This document shows positions 1 through 8,073 of a stretch of DNA of 16,677 nucleotides, in pieces. A program made the translations under genes and the position numbers. Positions within the stretch are counted from its first letter, which is position 1. Each line of letters begins with the position of its first letter. The stretch is from the NCBI GenBank assembly GCA_012512055.1, contig JAAZEW010000101.1:1-16677 (forward strand), written 5' to 3'. Under the pieces are notes generated by a model, which made no database searches, had not been told where the DNA came from, and saw only the letters and a list, made by a program, of their open reading frames with translations. Origin of the DNA: Bacillota bacterium. Lineage in GTDB: Bacteria; Bacillota_G; SHA-98; UBA4971.

Positions 1-2
1 CA

Positions 3-899
3 ATGCTAATAGTGTTCGCTATTGCCTGCGGACTTGTGGCTGCCGGTATAGTCTACATATATCTTGGGAGAGCTATGGCGCCTAAGCCTGTTTCCGCTGA
101 GACTGTAACGGTGGTTGCTGCAAAGTCAGCTATTTCTCCACGGACTAAGCTTACACAGGACCTGGTCTATGTGAGAGAAATCCCTGTGGAAGCAGTCCAT
201 CCAAAGGCTGTGCGTGACATCGATACTGTCATAGGGCTCATAGCGAAATACGAGATCCTCGAAGGGGAGCAAATCATCCTGGACAGGCTGTACCGGGAAG
301 ATGAACGCATAGGCTTGGTATCTTCGGTTCCCAGCCACATGCGGGCAGTAACGGTTCCTGTGGATGAGGTTGTAGGTGTTGCAGGGTTTGTAAAACCCGG
401 AGATAGGGTAGACATTATTGTGACTGCGAGCGGAGTCGGGGAAACCGGAGATGTAGCTTTTACTGCGCTGGAGGATATAGAAGTCCTCGCTGTAGCCCAA
501 GAGATGGAAGACAAAAGTCAAGGTAAGGCTAAAGTCAGCACCAGCGTTACGCTGTCTGTAAAGCCGGGCGAGGCAGAGAGGCTGGCTCTTGCTGAGAAAA
601 TAGGTAAGCTCCGCCTTGCTCTGCGCCCTATGTTTGCAAGCGCGACAAAGGGCCAGGGTGTAGTTGCTCATGATTTACTGAAGGAAGTAAAAGGCTGGTC
701 GCCTCCTAAGACAAGCGCCGACAGCGGCGAAGCGCGGCAACCTGCTGCCACTGTCTCGACTGCGCCTGCTGCGGCAAAGCCGCCGGCAAGCGCCTCTGTG
801 GCAAGTGACAAAAAGGCGCATTCAATAGTGGAGGTAATCAGAGGAAGTCAAATCACCTATATTACCCTGGTTGAAGTCGGGGAGGTGTCCCAACCGTGA
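3..899 (+). CDS. cpaB: Flp pilus assembly protein CpaB/RcpC (possibly 5' partial)
   Basis: Periplasmic, membrane-anchored component of the Tad/Flp pilus machine, thought to work with the secretin. The reading frame opens with a hydrophobic segment (about residues 2-22). A SAF-type domain follows (about 33-100), then the RcpC/CpaB domain (about 108-230) containing VPVDEVVGVAGFVKPGDRVD, which is typical of the family. An Ala/Pro/Ser-rich spacer (about 235-270) leads to a short conserved tail with VEVIRGSQ. The first in-window ATG lies at base 3 and lacks the short basic stretch that usually precedes the membrane segment, so the true start is probably upstream of the window. The stop overlaps the secretin start by four bases (GTGA), so the two are translationally coupled. 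Family assignment is firm; the start is not. Confidence 0.88.
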   Translation: MLIVFAIACGLVAAGIVYIYLGRAMAPKPVSAETVTVVAAKSAISPRTKLTQDLVYVREIPVEAVHPKAVRDIDTVIGLIAKYEILEGEQIILDRLYREDERIGLVSSVPSHMRAVTVPVDEVVGVAGFVKPGDRVDIIVTASGVGETGDVAFTALEDIEVLAVAQEMEDKSQGKAKVSTSVTLSVKPGEAERLALAEKIGKLRLALRPMFASATKGQGVVAHDLLKEVKGWSPPKTSADSGEARQPAATVSTAPAAAKPPASASVASDKKAHSIVEVIRGSQITYITLVEVGEVSQP

Positions 900-2980
900 T
901 CGAAAACGGAAGACGGCCAAGTTGCATCAGGCTTTATCCAAAGGCAATGATTATTCTGATATTTGTCTTAATCGTCATTTTTTGTGCGCCGCAGATCCAA
1001 GCTGAGGAGAGGGCCACTTTTGGCGTGGTGGTGGGGTGTTCCAGGATTCTTCGTGCGGAGGACGTGGTAAGGGCTGCGGTGGCCAACCCGAACATCGCTG
1101 ACATTGTCGTCGTATCCAAGACAGAAGTCATTGTAAACGGTAAAGCCGAAGGCAGGACCACTCTCTATATTTGGGATTCGTCCGGCCGGGTAGGATACGA
1201 CATTCGGGTCTACGATGACAACCAGGAATTCCTTTCAGAAATCCGCGACACTATCGGGCTTGATGATCTCAAACTGAGGTTTGCAAAATCAACGTTGCTT
1301 ATGGAAGGCACGTGCGCAAACGATGCTGAGTATGATCGCGCAGATAAGATAGCTAAGGCTTATTCCGAACAAGTCTTAAACCTCATTACCGTGCTCCACC
1401 CGAAATCCCCGCCTCCTGAGCCGACGATTGAGGCATCGCAAATCGAGGATCAGATGGGAATTGAAGGTGTGCATGTTCGAGTGGTGAAAGGCGCAATCAT
1501 CCTTGAAGGCTCTGTGAAGGAGCCCGGTGATTCTAAAAGGGCTGAGGAATTTGCAAAGCTCTTCGCGCCTCAGGTGCTAAATTTCGTCGATGTAGAGGCT
1601 CCCCCGGAAGAAGAAGTCAAAGAGGCTGCCGGCGAGGGTGGAGTGGTTGCCGAAGTGGCTCCCCCGGAGGAAGCCGTCGAAAAGGTTGATGTGGAGGATA
1701 CAGGGGACGAGGCTGAAGTTCTGCCTCCGATCAATACCGACGCGGAGCTGAGGGACAGAATCATCGCAGCGCTCCAAGATCCCGCCATAGAGGTCATGGT
1801 GGTGGACGGGACAGCCCTCTTAGAGGGTGAGGTGCCTGATGATTACCGGAAGCTGAGAGCGGAAGCTGTGGCAAAGCTTTACGCCGGAAAAGTCGTGAGC
1901 GTGCTCCGGGTGGCCAAGGCTGAACCCGAGTTGCCTGTTGTACCCGTTATGCCGGAGAAACCGGCGCCGGTAGTCCCTGAGATTACGCTGGAAGAAAAAG
2001 TCGGGGCTTATATTAACATACCTACTGTAAACGTTCGGTCCATTGACGGGAAGCTCTTGCTCGAGGGCAGTGTAGAGTCGCAAAATGACCTCGAGAGAGT
2101 GCAAAGAATAGCCGAGCTGTTCAGTAACAATGTAGTGAGCCTATTGGACGTGGCAAATCCGGTCCAAGTCCTCCTTCAGGTGCAGGTAGTTGAGATCAAC
2201 TCAGGCGCACTGAAGAACTTAGGGATAACATGGGGCAGCATCGTTGACAACGCGTTCAGCCCGGGTTCGTTCATGTTCGGCGAGTGGACTTCACCGGTTG
2301 GTTCCAAAGACAACATCAGTCCTGAGGACGCTTGGCCGTTTGGGCTGTCTACGAGCAACATAATATCCGAACTATGGCGCTTAAGTCCCATACGTGCCCT
2401 CCTTGAGACACTGGTCAGTGAGGACTTGGCGAAGATCTTAGCAGCTCCGAGCCTTCTGACACTGAGCGGGCAAGAAGCGGATTTCCTGGTTGGCGGCGAA
2501 ATCCCGGTCTATTTGGGACAAGCCGACGGGAAGGTTGTCTTCGAGTGGCGCCCTTATGGAATAAAGCTTGATATGCTCCCTACAGTGGATACAAGGGGGA
2601 GAGTCGTCCTGGATATCCGTCCCGAGGTGTCCTCTCTTGATTGGAACAATGCTTTGGATATCGGGCTTGCGACAATCCCGGCACTGAGGACCAGGAGGGC
2701 TTCTACCCACTTGATAGTCGAAGACGGTGTCACCATTGCGATAGGAGGACTAATTCATACAACAGAAGCGAAGATTGTGAAGAAGCTTCCTATCCTCGGA
2801 GACATCCCAATCATAGGAGGACTGTTCAGGAGCGAGAAGTTTGAGCGTGGGGAGAGTGAGCTCATCATATTGATCACACCGAGGATTGTGTGTATTGGTG
2901 AGACCATTTTCTGGGATCGTATGGTTCCGCATGATGCATTGAGAGCTTTCGAAATCGAAGTAAAGACGCTTGGGAAGTGA
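896..2980 (+). CDS. cpaC: Tad pilus outer-membrane secretin CpaC/RcpA with four BON-like repeats
   Basis: Forms the outer-membrane channel through which the Flp pilus passes. An N-terminal hydrophobic signal segment (about residues 17-37, ending near IQA) is followed by the pilus-secretin N-terminal domain (about 42-107). Four BON-like repeats come next (about 112-169, 178-234, 282-343 and 363-422), each with an LLEGxV-like strand and an AxxxAxL-like helix. An acidic, repetitive linker (about 235-280) separates repeats two and three. The secretin domain (about 425-680) shows VQVVEIN, LAAPSLLTLSGQEADFLVGG, VEDGVTIAIGGL and KLPILGDIPIIGGLF, all family hallmarks. The GTG start overlaps the cpaB stop and has GGAGG at 881-885, ten bases upstream. 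At 694 residues it is longer than most CpaC proteins, owing to the extra BON-like repeats. A secretin implies an outer membrane. Confidence 0.93.
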   Translation: MIENGRRPSCIRLYPKAMIILIFVLIVIFCAPQIQAEERATFGVVVGCSRILRAEDVVRAAVANPNIADIVVVSKTEVIVNGKAEGRTTLYIWDSSGRVGYDIRVYDDNQEFLSEIRDTIGLDDLKLRFAKSTLLMEGTCANDAEYDRADKIAKAYSEQVLNLITVLHPKSPPPEPTIEASQIEDQMGIEGVHVRVVKGAIILEGSVKEPGDSKRAEEFAKLFAPQVLNFVDVEAPPEEEVKEAAGEGGVVAEVAPPEEAVEKVDVEDTGDEAEVLPPINTDAELRDRIIAALQDPAIEVMVVDGTALLEGEVPDDYRKLRAEAVAKLYAGKVVSVLRVAKAEPELPVVPVMPEKPAPVVPEITLEEKVGAYINIPTVNVRSIDGKLLLEGSVESQNDLERVQRIAELFSNNVVSLLDVANPVQVLLQVQVVEINSGALKNLGITWGSIVDNAFSPGSFMFGEWTSPVGSKDNISPEDAWPFGLSTSNIISELWRLSPIRALLETLVSEDLAKILAAPSLLTLSGQEADFLVGGEIPVYLGQADGKVVFEWRPYGIKLDMLPTVDTRGRVVLDIRPEVSSLDWNNALDIGLATIPALRTRRASTHLIVEDGVTIAIGGLIHTTEAKIVKKLPILGDIPIIGGLFRSEKFERGESELIILITPRIVCIGETIFWDRMVPHDALRAFEIEVKTLGK

Positions 2981-2985
2981 AATAA

Positions 2986-4248
2986 GTGGCAAGACCCCCG
3001 ATTAAGGTCCTGATAGTAGACGATACTTCGGAGACACGGGAAAGTCTTAGAAAGCTCCTGTCGTTCCATGGCGGGTTTGTTGTGACAGGTGAGGCCGAAA
3101 ATGGTAAGGAAGCAGTGGCCCTTGCAAAGAGGCTGAAGCCGGATGTTGTTCTCATGGACATAAACATGCCGGTTATGGACGGAATAGAAGCTACGCGGAT
3201 GATTTCTGTGGAAATGCCTATGGGTACCGCTGTCGTGATCATATCAGTCCAGGGAGAGCAGGAGTACCTAAGAGAGGCCATGGCTGCAGGCGCCAGAGGC
3301 TATCTGGTCAAGCCTTTTTCCGCTGACGAGCTGGTTAGCACGATACGAAGGACACACGACATGGAAGTTGCGAGGAGGGCTCAATTAATGCTGAATATTC
3401 CTCTTCAAAGGAAGCTCGGGCGGATCATACCGATTTACAGCGCCAAGGGGGGCGTCGGAAAGACGGTAATTGCCGTCAATCTCGCTGCTGAACTCGGGAA
3501 ACAGCGGGACTCTAAGGTAGTGCTGGTTGATCTGGATCTTCAATTCGGAGATGTAGCCATCATGCTGGATACATCTCCTGTGAGGACTATAGCGGATATA
3601 GCCAGGGAAGAAGAGGTTGACTCAGAGACCGTGGAAGCGTGTCTCCTGAGACACGGCACAGGGGTTTCCGTCCTTGCATCACCCCTCCGTCCGGAGCAGG
3701 CGGAGACTGTGACAGGCAGGCATGTCCAGGCTATCTTGAGGCTTTTGGCGGAATCCTATGATTTTGTCATAGTGGACCTCGAGCAAAGACTGGATGACAT
3801 ATCTCTTACAGGGTTGGATATGGCTGATATCATTGTCCTGGTTGCGTCAACGGATCTTCCTTCCATCAAGAATGCCAAGGCGAGCCTTGAGATAATGGAA
3901 TCCTTGGGCTATGAGAACAGCAGGATCAAGTTAGCGCTGTCCAGGCCGTCGAGAGAGCATGGCTTGGACATCAGCGAGATAGAGAAAACGCTGAACAGAA
4001 AAGTGGATGTCCAAATACCCAATGATGAGCGGGTCGTGTCGCCTTCCGTCAATAAAGGAGCGCCGTTTGTCCTAAGCAATCCTACTGCTAAGGTATCCAT
4101 AGCCATTAAGGACCTTGCCAGGATAATCAGTCCTCCGGGAAAGGAAGAGGCGGCTGACAAGCGGGGTTTCGGAAAAGCGAAGTCTGCACCCACAAAGAAG
4201 ACTGCAGGCATTTTCGCATGGATTTTCAGTATGTTCCTGAATGGGTGA
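2986..4248 (+). CDS. cpaE: Tad pilus assembly protein CpaE/TadZ: receiver domain plus ParA/MinD-like ATPase
   Basis: Cytoplasmic factor that, in studied Tad systems, places the pilus machine at its site. Residues about 5-123 are a response-regulator receiver with a complete phosphorylation set: D12/D13, phospho-acceptor D58 (in LMDINMP), S87 and K109 (in VKPF). Residues about 146-370 are a MinD/ParA-type P-loop domain with KGGVGKT at 154-160 and a second motif, VVLVDLDLQFGD, around the switch region. A Lys/Ala-rich spacer leads to a short hydrophobic C-terminus (GIFAWIFSMFLNG) that could touch the membrane. The GTG start follows a modest GGGAAG, five bases after the cpaC stop, so it is part of the operon. 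TadZ receivers are often degenerate; this one looks able to accept phosphate. No partner histidine kinase is in the window. Confidence 0.92.
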   Translation: MARPPIKVLIVDDTSETRESLRKLLSFHGGFVVTGEAENGKEAVALAKRLKPDVVLMDINMPVMDGIEATRMISVEMPMGTAVVIISVQGEQEYLREAMAAGARGYLVKPFSADELVSTIRRTHDMEVARRAQLMLNIPLQRKLGRIIPIYSAKGGVGKTVIAVNLAAELGKQRDSKVVLVDLDLQFGDVAIMLDTSPVRTIADIAREEEVDSETVEACLLRHGTGVSVLASPLRPEQAETVTGRHVQAILRLLAESYDFVIVDLEQRLDDISLTGLDMADIIVLVASTDLPSIKNAKASLEIMESLGYENSRIKLALSRPSREHGLDISEIEKTLNRKVDVQIPNDERVVSPSVNKGAPFVLSNPTAKVSIAIKDLARIISPPGKEEAADKRGFGKAKSAPTKKTAGIFAWIFSMFLNG

Positions 4249-4255
4249 TGGATAA

Positions 4256-5779
4256 ATGTCACTAAGAGAAAGACTTGAGAAAGCAAGGTCAGGCGCAGAA
4301 CAAGGGGCTTCGGAGCCGGTGAGGCTTCTCGGGGTATCCAGACCTGAGCTTGAGACGGATAGGCCTGAGACAAGCGGGGAGCGAAGGGGAACACTTACGA
4401 GAATCCGGAGGAAGTCTGTGGAAAGGGAATACTCCGGAGAGCTGTCTTCGGGTGAGTCCGCCGGTGAGGTCCCGAAGTTCCAGGCTGACGAGTTGCCCCG
4501 TGAGGATCCTTACCTTGAGATTAAGGAAAAGATCCACCACAGGCTTGTCAAGGAAATCGAGGAGGACCTTATCGAGAGGACCGCGAGCCGGGAGGACAGG
4601 CAGAGGCTGGCCAAAGAGGTCGAGTCCATAGCAATGAAGGTCCTTGATGAAGAGCCTGTGCCTTTTATGCGGTCAGAGAAAGTCGCGATTATCGCGGAGA
4701 TCATCGATGATGTCATGGGATTCGGCCCCATTACTCCTCTTTTGGCTGATGAGACCATAACGGAAATCATGGTGAACGGCCCTTACAGTGTATACATTGA
4801 AAGGGCAGGCAAGATTGAGGAGACATCTATTCGATTTCGCGATGCAAACCATGTCAGGCACATTATCGATAGGATAGTCTCACCTATTGGAAGGCGCATA
4901 GATGATGCAAGTCCCATGGTGGATGCAAGGCTGCCTGACGGATCCCGGGTAAATGCAGTGATTCCCCCGATTTCTCTGGTAGGGCCGTGTATTACTATTC
5001 GGAAGTTCGCACGGGAACCTTTGACTACTGATGACTTGATTAGGCTGGGAACGCTTACACCGGAGATGGTCGAGTTCCTGGACGGCGCGGTTAAAGCACG
5101 GTTGAACATAGTCGTGTCAGGAGGGACAGGTTCCGGAAAGACAACGACTCTGAATGTGCTTTCTTCGTTTATACCTGCTGATGAGCGGATAGTGACTATT
5201 GAAGACGCAGCAGAGCTCCAGCTCCGCCAGGAACATGTGGTTGTGCTCGAAGCCAGGCCTCCGAACATTGAAGGCAGGGGCGCAATTACCATTCGTGGTT
5301 TGGTGAGGAACGCCCTCCGAATGCGTCCCGATAGGATTGTCGTGGGAGAGGTCAGAACCGGGGAAGCCCTTGACATGCTGCAGGCAATGAACACAGGCCA
5401 CGACGGCTCGATGACGACAGGCCATGCCAACTCCCCCAGGGATATGCTGTCCAGGATGGAGACTATGACGCTAATGGCAGGGATGGAGTTGCCGCTCAGA
5501 GCTGTCAGGGAGCAGATCTCTTCAGCTATAGATCTCATAGTGCATCAGGCAAGGCTCAGGGACGGGAGCAGAAAGATCACGCACCTTACTGAGGTCCTGG
5601 GGATGGAAGGCGATATCATCACCTTGCAGGACATCTATATTTTTGAACAGACCGGGATTGATGAGAAGGGAATAGTCCTCGGAAGGTTCAGAGCAACCGG
5701 TATCAGGCCGAAGTTCTTGCAGAAGTTTGAAGAAGCCGGCATAAGAGTGCCTCCCGGGATGTTCTTGAATTACGAATAG
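4256..5779 (+). CDS. cpaF: Tad/Flp pilus secretion ATPase CpaF/TadA
   Basis: Hexameric ATPase of the type II/IV secretion superfamily that powers pilus assembly at the inner membrane. The first 85 residues or so are charged and low in complexity, an N-terminal extension that explains the 507-residue length. The N-terminal domain follows (about 90-270), with TEIMVNGP and RIDDASPMVDARLPDGSRVN. Walker A is GGTGSGKT at 289-296, and Walker B with its surroundings is RMRPDRIVVGEVR (about 355-368). The downstream GHDGSMTTGHAN is the expected His-box-like stretch. The ATG lies seven bases after the cpaE stop. The reading frame ends inside the first copy of a 28-bp tandem duplication. Confidence 0.95.
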   Translation: MSLRERLEKARSGAEQGASEPVRLLGVSRPELETDRPETSGERRGTLTRIRRKSVEREYSGELSSGESAGEVPKFQADELPREDPYLEIKEKIHHRLVKEIEEDLIERTASREDRQRLAKEVESIAMKVLDEEPVPFMRSEKVAIIAEIIDDVMGFGPITPLLADETITEIMVNGPYSVYIERAGKIEETSIRFRDANHVRHIIDRIVSPIGRRIDDASPMVDARLPDGSRVNAVIPPISLVGPCITIRKFAREPLTTDDLIRLGTLTPEMVEFLDGAVKARLNIVVSGGTGSGKTTTLNVLSSFIPADERIVTIEDAAELQLRQEHVVVLEARPPNIEGRGAITIRGLVRNALRMRPDRIVVGEVRTGEALDMLQAMNTGHDGSMTTGHANSPRDMLSRMETMTLMAGMELPLRAVREQISSAIDLIVHQARLRDGSRKITHLTEVLGMEGDIITLQDIYIFEQTGIDEKGIVLGRFRATGIRPKFLQKFEEAGIRVPPGMFLNYE

Positions 5780-5822
5780 CGGTGGGAGTTTACCGAATTA
5801 CGAGTAGCGGCAGGTGTTTATC
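5767..5822 (+). repeat. 28-bp tandem duplication spanning the cpaF stop codon
   Basis: Two adjacent 28-base units, 5767-5794 and 5795-5822, match at 23 of 28 positions and share GAATTACGA and TAGCGG. The first unit contains the last codons and the TAG stop of cpaF; the second lies wholly outside the gene. The divergence suggests an old duplication. Its effect, if any, is unknown. Confidence 0.8.
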
Positions 5823-5857
5823 TAAGTATGAGTTCATTGGTTTTCGCGCGTTTTCCG

Positions 5858-6003
5858 ATCGTCTTGGGTGGCCGGTGATTGCAACGAGGGGTGTCAAAAT
5901 CCGGCCATCGGCCTACGGGCCGGATTTTGTCAAGGCAACCCGCTTGGGGCGCCGTCCCCTTAGTGCAACACCGGAAACCCAAGACGGTACGTACATTTTC
6001 CGG
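5858..6003 (+). ncRNA. Unassigned structured RNA element between cpaF and tadB
   Basis: This stretch folds on paper into a compact multi-branched structure. Stem 1 is CGTCTTGGGT (5860-5869) with 5977-5986, ten perfect pairs, extendable by two. After a 2x2 internal loop, stem 2 pairs 5872-5882 with 5965-5974 (CCGGTG and TTGC around one bulged A). Inside are stem 3, 5895-5906 with 5918-5929 (twelve perfect pairs, 11-base loop, possibly extended by GGGT/ACCC at 5889-5892 and 5938-5941), and stem 4, GGGG 5946-5949 with CCCC 5956-5959. An alternative helix, CCGGAAA 5971-5977 with TTTCCGG 5997-6003, would break stems 1 and 2, as a riboswitch might. It does not match the GEMM, c-di-GMP-II, SAM, TPP, cobalamin or ykkC consensus as I know them. 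It could instead be a palindromic repeat element. The strand is assumed from the operon direction. Confidence 0.6.
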
Positions 6004-6069
6004 AGCCGGTGATTACTTGTGGCGATCTACTTAGGGTTGCGAGGAGCATAACCGAGCTGTAATAAGCCT

Positions 6070-6077
6070 AAGGAGGG
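6070..6077 (+). promoter_or_regulatory. tadB ribosome binding site with two upstream complements
   Basis: AAGGAGGG lies 11 bases ahead of the tadB ATG. The sequence around it can pair with upstream bases in two ways: CTAAGG (6068-6073) with CCTTAG (5958-5963) at the 3' edge of stem 4 of the structured element, and CCTAAG (6067-6072) with CTTAGG (6030-6035). Either could mask the site. The site itself is clear; the masking is inference. Confidence 0.6.
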
Positions 6078-6088
6078 AAGCTCGAAAT

Positions 6089-7069
6089 ATGCCGGGTCAA
6101 GCGTTTGTTATTGTAGTCTCAAGCTTGGTGTTTGTCTGTGTCTCGTTGGTAATCTACGGAATCGCGAGACTCATCGGCGATCGCGGAGAAGGGATCAAAA
6201 GGCTCACGCGGTTTTCAGGAACTCAGGTGAAGCCTGAGACGAAAACGAAAGCCGAAGCCCGGAAAGGCAAAGGACCTCTCCGAGGTATTCTCACAGCCTT
6301 TGGCAAGGTATTTGAAGGCCGGCGGTACGCTTCAGGACTGGAGACGGAGCTTGCAAGGGCGGATATTTCCCTTCGTGGGTCGGAGTTTATGGCGCTATGC
6401 ATAATTCTTACGATCTTAGCCGCCTCTTATGGGTGGATCCTCTTTCGCAATATGCTGCTTGCATTGGCATTAGGATTCCTTGGAGGCTTCCTTCCCAATT
6501 TTTACGTGAAGTACAGGCAGAACGCGAGATTGGCGAAGTTTGACTCTCAAATCGCAGACGCCCTCATCATAATGTCTAACTCCCTTCGAGCCGGATACAG
6601 TTTCTTGCAGGCTATGGACATGGTATCACGCGAGATGTCGCCCCCAATTTCCACTGAATTTGCAGCTTCTATGAAGGAAATGAGTTTGGGTTCTCCGATA
6701 GAGACGGCTCTTACGAACATGGTGGACCGGGTAGGCAGTGAGGACCTGGAGCTGGTTATGACTGCGGTCCTCATTCAGAGGCAGATCGGCGGTAATCTGG
6801 CTGAAGTCCTGGACAATATCGCAGAGACCATCAGGGAGCGCGTGAAGCTGCGCCAGGAGATCAAAACCTTGACAGCCCAGGGGAGATTGTCAGGTATTAT
6901 CATAGGAGTGCTTCCGATTGCCCTTGCGATTTTCCTTCTAGGAGTGAATCCCGAGTACATCAGTATCTTGTTCACTCATCCTATTGGCAGGCTGATGATT
7001 GGCGTTGCGTTGGCGGCTGAGATTATCGGGATCTTGGTAATTCGCAGGATAGTCGCGATAGAGGTTTGA
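6089..7069 (+). CDS. tadB: Tad pilus inner-membrane platform protein TadB (T2SSF domain)
   Basis: Inner-membrane platform protein expected to pair with TadC and dock the TadA ATPase. An N-terminal membrane segment (about residues 5-28) is followed by a basic cytoplasmic stretch. A membrane hairpin follows (about 100-140), then the T2SSF cytoplasmic domain (about 150-275) with NSLRAGYSFLQAMDMVSREM and QRQIGGNLAEVLDNIAETIRER, both typical of GspF-like proteins. Two more membrane segments lie near the C-terminus (about 272-325). The ATG is supported by AAGGAGGG at 6070-6077. The gene is separated from cpaF by an unusually long 309-base gap, whereas its overlap with tadC is only four bases if the TTG start of tadC is used. 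Confidence 0.94.
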   Translation: MPGQAFVIVVSSLVFVCVSLVIYGIARLIGDRGEGIKRLTRFSGTQVKPETKTKAEARKGKGPLRGILTAFGKVFEGRRYASGLETELARADISLRGSEFMALCIILTILAASYGWILFRNMLLALALGFLGGFLPNFYVKYRQNARLAKFDSQIADALIIMSNSLRAGYSFLQAMDMVSREMSPPISTEFAASMKEMSLGSPIETALTNMVDRVGSEDLELVMTAVLIQRQIGGNLAEVLDNIAETIRERVKLRQEIKTLTAQGRLSGIIIGVLPIALAIFLLGVNPEYISILFTHPIGRLMIGVALAAEIIGILVIRRIVAIEV

Positions 7070-7083
7070 CGGGGGGTGACGGT

Positions 7084-7998
7084 ATGCCTATTGTAGCTGC
7101 GGTCTTTGCTTTTGCGAGTGTCTCCGGCCTGGTGATGTACTTCTTTGTGAGAAGTAAGGAGCCGTCAGTAAAGGAGCGAGTGGCGGAAGTCGCGAGGCTC
7201 GGAAGGGTGCCCACAGAGCGCGAACAGACTTTGGCGCGCCCGCTGTTACAGCGTGTATTTGGCCCTGTTGCAAAGAGTATGTCAGGTGCGATTGTGGCTG
7301 CTACTCCAAAGAGCGTGTTGAAAGCGTCTGAGAGCAAACTCGATGCCATGGGCAACCCGTGGAATCTCTCTTCCGGGGAGTATGTAATACTCCGCATCAT
7401 GACTCTCGTCCTTCTTCCGATAGCCGTCATCATTCTGACCGGCGGATTAGGAACCGGCCGCGCTTTTCTCTTTGCCCTTGTCGCAGCAGGCTTTGGTTGG
7501 GTAGTCCCGGAGATGATGATGCAGGCAAAGGCAAAGCAAAGAGGGAAGGATATTCAAAAAGCTCTGCCTGACGCCCTTGATTTGCTTACTGTGAGCGTCG
7601 AGGCAGGGCTCGGCTTTGATGCTGCGTTGGTGAGAGTCGTCGAACGAAGGAAAGGCCCTCTGTCAGATGAGTTCGGGATTGTGCTGAGGGAGATGAGAGT
7701 AGGGACACCAAGAAGAGAAGCTTTGAAACAGCTTGCTGAGAGGGTCAAGATAGATGACATAACTTCTCTTACGTCAGCGATTATTCAAACCGACCATCTT
7801 GGTGTGGGCATAGCGAATATCCTCAGGATTCAAGCTGAGCAATCCAGGGTAAAGAGGCGGCAGCGGATTGAGGAAGCCGCAATGAAAGCGCCCATCAAGA
7901 TGCTGTTTCCCCTGGTCTTCTTCATATTTCCTACGCTGTTTGTGGTGCTCTTGGGGCCTGCCGTAATCCAGATCGCAGAGACGCTTTTGGGATTCTGA
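7084..7998 (+). CDS. tadC: Tad pilus inner-membrane platform protein TadC (T2SSF domain)
   Basis: Second platform protein of the Tad machine. The architecture matches TadB: an N-terminal membrane segment (PIVAAVFAFASVSGLVMYFF), a membrane pair (about residues 95-145), a T2SSF domain (about 155-275) with LPDALDLLTVSVEAGLGFDA and a C-terminal membrane segment (FPLVFFIFPTLFVVLLG). LPDALDLL followed by EAGLGFDAAL is characteristic of TadC. I chose the ATG at 7084 because GGGGGG at 7071-7076 sits seven bases ahead. A TTG at 7066 in the same frame overlaps the tadB stop (TTGA) and would add six residues. It is the last tad gene in the window. Confidence 0.93.
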   Translation: MPIVAAVFAFASVSGLVMYFFVRSKEPSVKERVAEVARLGRVPTEREQTLARPLLQRVFGPVAKSMSGAIVAATPKSVLKASESKLDAMGNPWNLSSGEYVILRIMTLVLLPIAVIILTGGLGTGRAFLFALVAAGFGWVVPEMMMQAKAKQRGKDIQKALPDALDLLTVSVEAGLGFDAALVRVVERRKGPLSDEFGIVLREMRVGTPRREALKQLAERVKIDDITSLTSAIIQTDHLGVGIANILRIQAEQSRVKRRQRIEEAAMKAPIKMLFPLVFFIFPTLFVVLLGPAVIQIAETLLGF

Positions 7999-8073
7999 TC
8001 CTACTATCTGATACAGGAGATTTGTGGCCAATGCTAGAATAAGTGATGAAGTGACGCGGAAGGGGAAAATGCA

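Noticed and set aside
4783..5538. A 251-codon antisense open frame
   Set aside because: It is the mirror of the well-conserved cpaF and is rich in Ser and Ile runs typical of shadow frames.
5858..6003. A c-di-GMP (GEMM or type II) riboswitch, attractive in a pilus operon
   Set aside because: The conserved GEMM stretches (CAAACC and ACGCAAAGC-like) and the c-di-GMP-II core are missing.
5782..6012. A 76-codon open frame between cpaF and tadB
   Set aside because: It lies across the paired stems of the structured element, has no ribosome binding site and no recognisable protein features. The symmetry of the DNA explains it better than coding does.
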